25,656 nt of DNA. Origin: Gemmatimonadota bacterium. GTDB lineage: Bacteria; Gemmatimonadota; Gemmatimonadetes; Palauibacterales; Palauibacteraceae. Within the stretch, counting starts at the first letter, position 1; each line of letters opens with the position of its first letter. A program made the translations under genes and the position numbers. The DNA lies in the NCBI GenBank assembly GCA_029863105.1, contig JAOTWC010000001.1, forward strand, positions 1-25,656, given 5' to 3'. The notes below the pieces were generated by a model. The model searched no databases and was not told the DNA's origin. It saw only the letters and a program-made list of their open reading frames with translations. Shown one piece after another: positions 22,530 to 25,656 of the stretch.

Positions 22530-24266
22530 TTGAATCAGCTCCGCAGCCTCTTGCCGTATTTCAGACCATATGTTCGTGGGGTGGTGGCGGGCCTGTTGCT
22601 CGTAATCATCAGCAACGTATTCACCATCGCTGGACCCTTTCTGCTCAAGCTGGCCGTCGACGCCCTGGCGGAGTCATCGTCCCGCGACGTCGTTACGTTG
22701 TACGCCCTGCTCATCGTCGCCGCCGCCGTCCTGTCCGGCATCACGCGTTTCGGGATGCGTCAGTTGCTGAACAGCATCAGCCGACGCATCGAGACGGACC
22801 TGCGCCGCGATCTGTTTTCCCATCTCCTCCGCCTGTCTCCCGAGTTCTATGACAGCTGGCGCACGGGCGATCTGATGAGCCGTGCGACCAACGACGTGCT
22901 GGCGGTCCGGCAGGTCGCGGGTCCGGCCATCATGTATCTCGTGAATACGGCAGCCGTTTCCCTGTTCGCGGTGGCGTTGATGATCTGGATCAGTCCGACG
23001 CTCACCGGCATCGCGATGATTCCCATGATCCTCATGCCGATAGCTGTCGTGTGGTTCGGAAAACGGATCCACACTCGGTTCGAGCGGATCCAGGAACAGT
23101 TCTCGGAGCTCAGCAACTTCGCTCAGGAGAACCTGGCCGGCATACGGATCGTCAAGGCATATGCGCGCGAGGAAGACCAGGCCGATCGGTTCGGAACCCG
23201 CAGTGTCCAGTACATGGAACGGAATCTCGACCTGGCCAGGATCTGGGGTGCTTTTTTCCCGGCGCTTCGGTTTCTCGGCGGCCTCGGGGCCGTGATCGTG
23301 CTATGGCTCGGCGGCACCGAAGTGATGGCCGGCCGAATCACCATCGGGGATTTCGTCGCGTTCGGTTTCTACCTCACGCTTCTCATGTGGCCGATGATCG
23401 CCGTTGGCTGGGTCACGAATCTGTTTCAGCGTGGTGCCGCCTCGATGGGACGGATCAATGCGCTGCTCGACACGGATCCCGAGATCGACGATGCCGGGGA
23501 GACGGTGGCCGGCCCCGTTCAGGGTGCCATCGAGTTTCGGAATGTCTGGTTCCGCTACCCGAAAACCGAACGCTGGGTGCTGGAGGACATCAGTTTCAGG
23601 ATCGAGCCCGGGCAGACGGTGGCCATCGTCGGCGCCACGGCGAGCGGGAAGTCAACCATCGTCCGATTGATTGGCCGGCTGTATGACGTGGTGCGGGGGG
23701 AGGTTCTGATTGACGGAATCGATGTCAGACGGCGGCGTCTCGAATCGCTCCGGTCGGCGATCGCCATGGTCCCGCAAGAACCGTTTCTGTTCTCGGAGAC
23801 ACTGCGGGAGAATCTGGTTCTCGACCAGGGCGAAGCGGAACAGCGCCTCGAGCGGGCGATCGACGTCGCCCAGCTACGCTCCACGATCGAGGAGATTCCG
23901 GACGGGCTGGACACGCTGCTTGGTGAGCGCGGAATCAACCTGTCAGGTGGCCAAAAGCAGCGGGCGACGATGGCGCGTGCCCTGCACCGCGACAGTCCGG
24001 TGCTCATCCTCGACGACTCCCTGTCGGCGGTCGACACGGTCACGGAAGAGGCGATTCTCGAGGGGTTGCGAGACTACATGACCGGGCGAACCTCGATCAT
24101 CGTCTCGCATCGTGTGTCCGCCGTGTCGGGAGCCGATAACATCCTCGTGCTCGAAGAAGGGAGAATCGTCGAGTCCGGCACGCACGTTGAATTGCTGGCA
24201 CTTGGAGGGGTCTACGCACGACTGCTCGAACGACAGCTGCTCGTCGAAGAACTTCAGGCCGGTTAG
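22530..24266 (+). CDS. ABC exporter half-transporter (fused membrane and ATPase domains)
   Basis: This is a 578-residue type IV (MsbA-like) exporter half. Residues 1-310 carry six membrane helices and the coupling segment (QENLAGIRIVKAYAREE). The ATPase domain has Walker A GATASGKST (368-376), Q-loop VPQEPFLF, signature LSGGQ (471-475), Walker B LILDD (492-496) and H-loop H527. The residue normally Glu after Walker B is Asp (D496), the pattern of the degenerate half in heterodimeric exporters such as YheI/BmrC. The expected partner half is not adjacent. The start is TTG at 22530 with GGAG ten bases upstream. Substrates could be lipids, peptides or drugs. It converges on ccdA, 25 bases away. 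Confidence 0.93.
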   Translation: MNQLRSLLPYFRPYVRGVVAGLLLVIISNVFTIAGPFLLKLAVDALAESSSRDVVTLYALLIVAAAVLSGITRFGMRQLLNSISRRIETDLRRDLFSHLLRLSPEFYDSWRTGDLMSRATNDVLAVRQVAGPAIMYLVNTAAVSLFAVALMIWISPTLTGIAMIPMILMPIAVVWFGKRIHTRFERIQEQFSELSNFAQENLAGIRIVKAYAREEDQADRFGTRSVQYMERNLDLARIWGAFFPALRFLGGLGAVIVLWLGGTEVMAGRITIGDFVAFGFYLTLLMWPMIAVGWVTNLFQRGAASMGRINALLDTDPEIDDAGETVAGPVQGAIEFRNVWFRYPKTERWVLEDISFRIEPGQTVAIVGATASGKSTIVRLIGRLYDVVRGEVLIDGIDVRRRRLESLRSAIAMVPQEPFLFSETLRENLVLDQGEAEQRLERAIDVAQLRSTIEEIPDGLDTLLGERGINLSGGQKQRATMARALHRDSPVLILDDSLSAVDTVTEEAILEGLRDYMTGRTSIIVSHRVSAVSGADNILVLEEGRIVESGTHVELLALGGVYARLLERQLLVEELQAG

Positions 24267-24291
24267 GGATGCGTCGGCATCGGGCCGTCGA

Positions 24292-25029
24292 TCAGATTCG
24301 TTCGAGAACCCAGTCCGGAGTGAATTGGGTTGCCCATGCCGCCAGGGCCGTGAACCTGCCGCTGATGAGGAGAACACCGACAAGCACGAGCAGAGCTCCG
24401 CTCGCCCGCTCGACCCACGGCAGGTAGCGCTTGAACCGGTCGAACGTGCTGAGGAACCACGATACCGCCAGAGACGATACGAGGAACGGGACGGCCAGGC
24501 CCAGGGAGTAGAACCCGAGCAGGACGAGGCCGTCAGTCATCATTTCGCGTGTGGCCGCGAACATCAGGATTCCGCCGAGAATCGGACCAATACACGGCGA
24601 CCATCCCGCGCCGAACGTCACGCCGACAAGCGTGGATCCGAGGTAGCCGAGCGGCTTGTTCTTGAGGTGGATCCGCCTGTCGCGCTGCAGAAACAGCCCG
24701 GGACGCAACCCGAGCAGGTACAGCCCGAACAGGACGATCACGCCGCCGCCGATGCGCGCGATCCACAATTGATACTCGCGAAACAAACGGCCGATCAGCG
24801 TCGCCGATGCGCCAAGCATCAGGAAGATCAGGCTGAACCCCAGCACGAAAAACAGCGAGTGTGTGAACGCGGTGCGCCGGGCAGATGCGCCGCCCGACTC
24901 CAGATCCTCTATCCCGACACCGCTGACGAACGACAGGTACGACGGTACGAGCGGAAGTACACAAGGGGACAGGAAACTCAACACACCGGCGCCAAACGCT
25001 ACGGCGACTCCGATTTCCAATTCGTTCAC
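24292..25029 (-). CDS. ccdA: CcdA-type cytochrome c biogenesis / thiol electron-transfer membrane protein
   Basis: CcdA (DsbD-like membrane domain) moves reducing equivalents from cytoplasmic thioredoxin across the membrane to periplasmic thiol proteins, for example those maturing cytochrome c. The 245-residue protein has six membrane helices and the two active cysteines, C23 in LSPCVLPLVPS and C146 in WSPCIGPI. The open frame extends 41 codons upstream, but those residues overlap the preceding gene and are not membrane-like. GTG at 25029 is therefore chosen, with an AGGGG run five bases before it. No thioredoxin-like partner (ResA/CcsX) or cytochrome gene is in the window. The upstream hypothetical gene ends 40 bases away on the same strand and may be co-transcribed. 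Confidence 0.92.
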   Translation of the reverse strand: MNELEIGVAVAFGAGVLSFLSPCVLPLVPSYLSFVSGVGIEDLESGGASARRTAFTHSLFFVLGFSLIFLMLGASATLIGRLFREYQLWIARIGGGVIVLFGLYLLGLRPGLFLQRDRRIHLKNKPLGYLGSTLVGVTFGAGWSPCIGPILGGILMFAATREMMTDGLVLLGFYSLGLAVPFLVSSLAVSWFLSTFDRFKRYLPWVERASGALLVLVGVLLISGRFTALAAWATQFTPDWVLERI

Positions 25030-25069
25030 TGGCGCCCCTGCATACGTGTCGAAACCCCGGGGGTGCGGA

Positions 25070-25519
25070 TCAGACGGCGATCGCCTGCTCCGTCGTGTCC
25101 GAATGCAACGTCTCCAGCCGCAATACGGGTTCCGGATCCGCGCCGACGACAAGACGCCACCGCTCGTTCGACCCGAAGATCGGCAGGTACAGCGGTTCGC
25201 GGCGGTCCCCCAATCGTCGTCGGAAACCGGCGACGAGATTCAAGACACGCGTCTCCGGCACCGCGCCGTAGACAGTCACCCGTGCCGTTTCTCCGTGCGC
25301 GAACTCGGCTGCGCAGACGCGGAACACCCCCTCCGCCACTCTTCGCGTGAACAGCACGAATTCCTCGGAGTCCTCGAGATCGGGCAGGGGGGGGAATACC
25401 CAGACCTCGGATATTTCCTCGGGGGGTATGCTGCCGGCCAGCTTGCGGAGACGCTCGATCGTCTCCTCCCTGACCGTATCCCGGCCATTTGTCGTGTGAG
25501 CGGCGTTGCCGTTCTGCAC
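25070..25519 (-). CDS. Conserved-looking hypothetical protein
   Basis: I do not recognise this 149-residue protein. After a short polar start it has a helix (ETIERLRKLAGSIPPEE), then alternating strands (SEVWVFPPLPDLE, EFVLFTRRV, ARVTVYGAV), then LVAGFRRRLGDRREPLYLPI and RWRLVVGADPEP. The pattern suggests a compact alpha/beta cytoplasmic protein with no signal or membrane segment. GTG at 25519 has AGGAGG four bases upstream. A GTG at 25543 in the same frame is the other option, but the Shine-Dalgarno would then lie inside the gene. It precedes ccdA by 40 bases and may share its mRNA. Confidence 0.65.
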   Translation of the reverse strand: MQNGNAAHTTNGRDTVREETIERLRKLAGSIPPEEISEVWVFPPLPDLEDSEEFVLFTRRVAEGVFRVCAAEFAHGETARVTVYGAVPETRVLNLVAGFRRRLGDRREPLYLPIFGSNERWRLVVGADPEPVLRLETLHSDTTEQAIAV

Positions 25520-25634
25520 CGTTCCTCCTGGAGGCGAAGACACCAGTTTGATGCCGCCGATCAGGGCGGTGGACAGACGGGACGGAGGGAATGTAGGGAG
25601 GTCGAGGCGGCGCGTACAGGGGTGTCCCGCGAGG

Positions 25635-25656
25635 CTAGAAGTACTCCTCGAGCGCT
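25635..25656 (-). CDS. Possible 3' end of an upstream gene (partial)
   Basis: The minus strand reads in from the window edge as ALEEYF followed by TAG at 25635-25637. The residues look like an ordinary protein tail. Only about seven codons are visible, so this is a guess from frame and composition. The gap 25544-25634 shows no other feature. Confidence 0.25.

Overview
The window is about 25.7 kb of GC-rich bacterial chromosome with densely packed genes on both strands. I see no mobile element, CRISPR array, rRNA or tRNA. It has class II (B12-dependent) ribonucleotide reductase, IspG, many short lipoprotein signals, Hanks-type kinase signalling and frequent GTG/TTG starts. Together these suggest a free-living, Gram-negative-type bacterium, possibly Gemmatimonadota or a neighbouring phylum. 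That placement is inferred from gene content and style, not from a marker gene.

Layout. (1) 1-2.4 kb: an MBL-fold hydrolase (+, possibly cut by the window edge) and ispG (-). (2) 2.3-3.6 kb: an unrecognised 66-residue gene (-) with a perfect Shine-Dalgarno, an upstream promoter/operator module, and a secreted NTF2-like protein (+). (3) 3.6-6.9 kb: a minus-strand run of TPR-like membrane protein, Ser/Thr kinase with zinc ribbon, and ZIP-family metal transporter. (4) 7.0-9.8 kb: a DinB-family protein, an HExxH lipoprotein peptidase and a cyclase-family lipoprotein. (5) 9.8-12.65 kb: nrdJ with a long leader and an NrdR-type promoter. (6) 12.7-19.5 kb: a tightly overlapping minus-strand operon anmK - nagZ - sodium:solute symporter - lipoprotein amidase - gamma-carbonic anhydrase, which reads as cell-wall recycling. 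(7) 19.6-25.6 kb: gamma-glutamyltransferase lipoprotein, a glycine-zipper lipoprotein, an ABC exporter half, CcdA and a hypothetical protein.

The most interesting signal is regulatory. The nrdJ promoter (12590-12641) carries two palindromic 16-bp sites separated by 16 bp, matching the arrangement of NrdR boxes. A second copy of the same module, with the same spacing, the same -10 placement and a proximal site identical at 15 of 16 positions, lies at 2822-2874 and points at the unknown 66-residue gene. This suggests a new member of the ribonucleotide-reductase regulon. The nrdJ leader (about 245 nt) also contains two mutually exclusive hairpins. A second idea worth testing is that the symporter in the anmK-nagZ operon imports a cell-wall breakdown product in place of AmpG.
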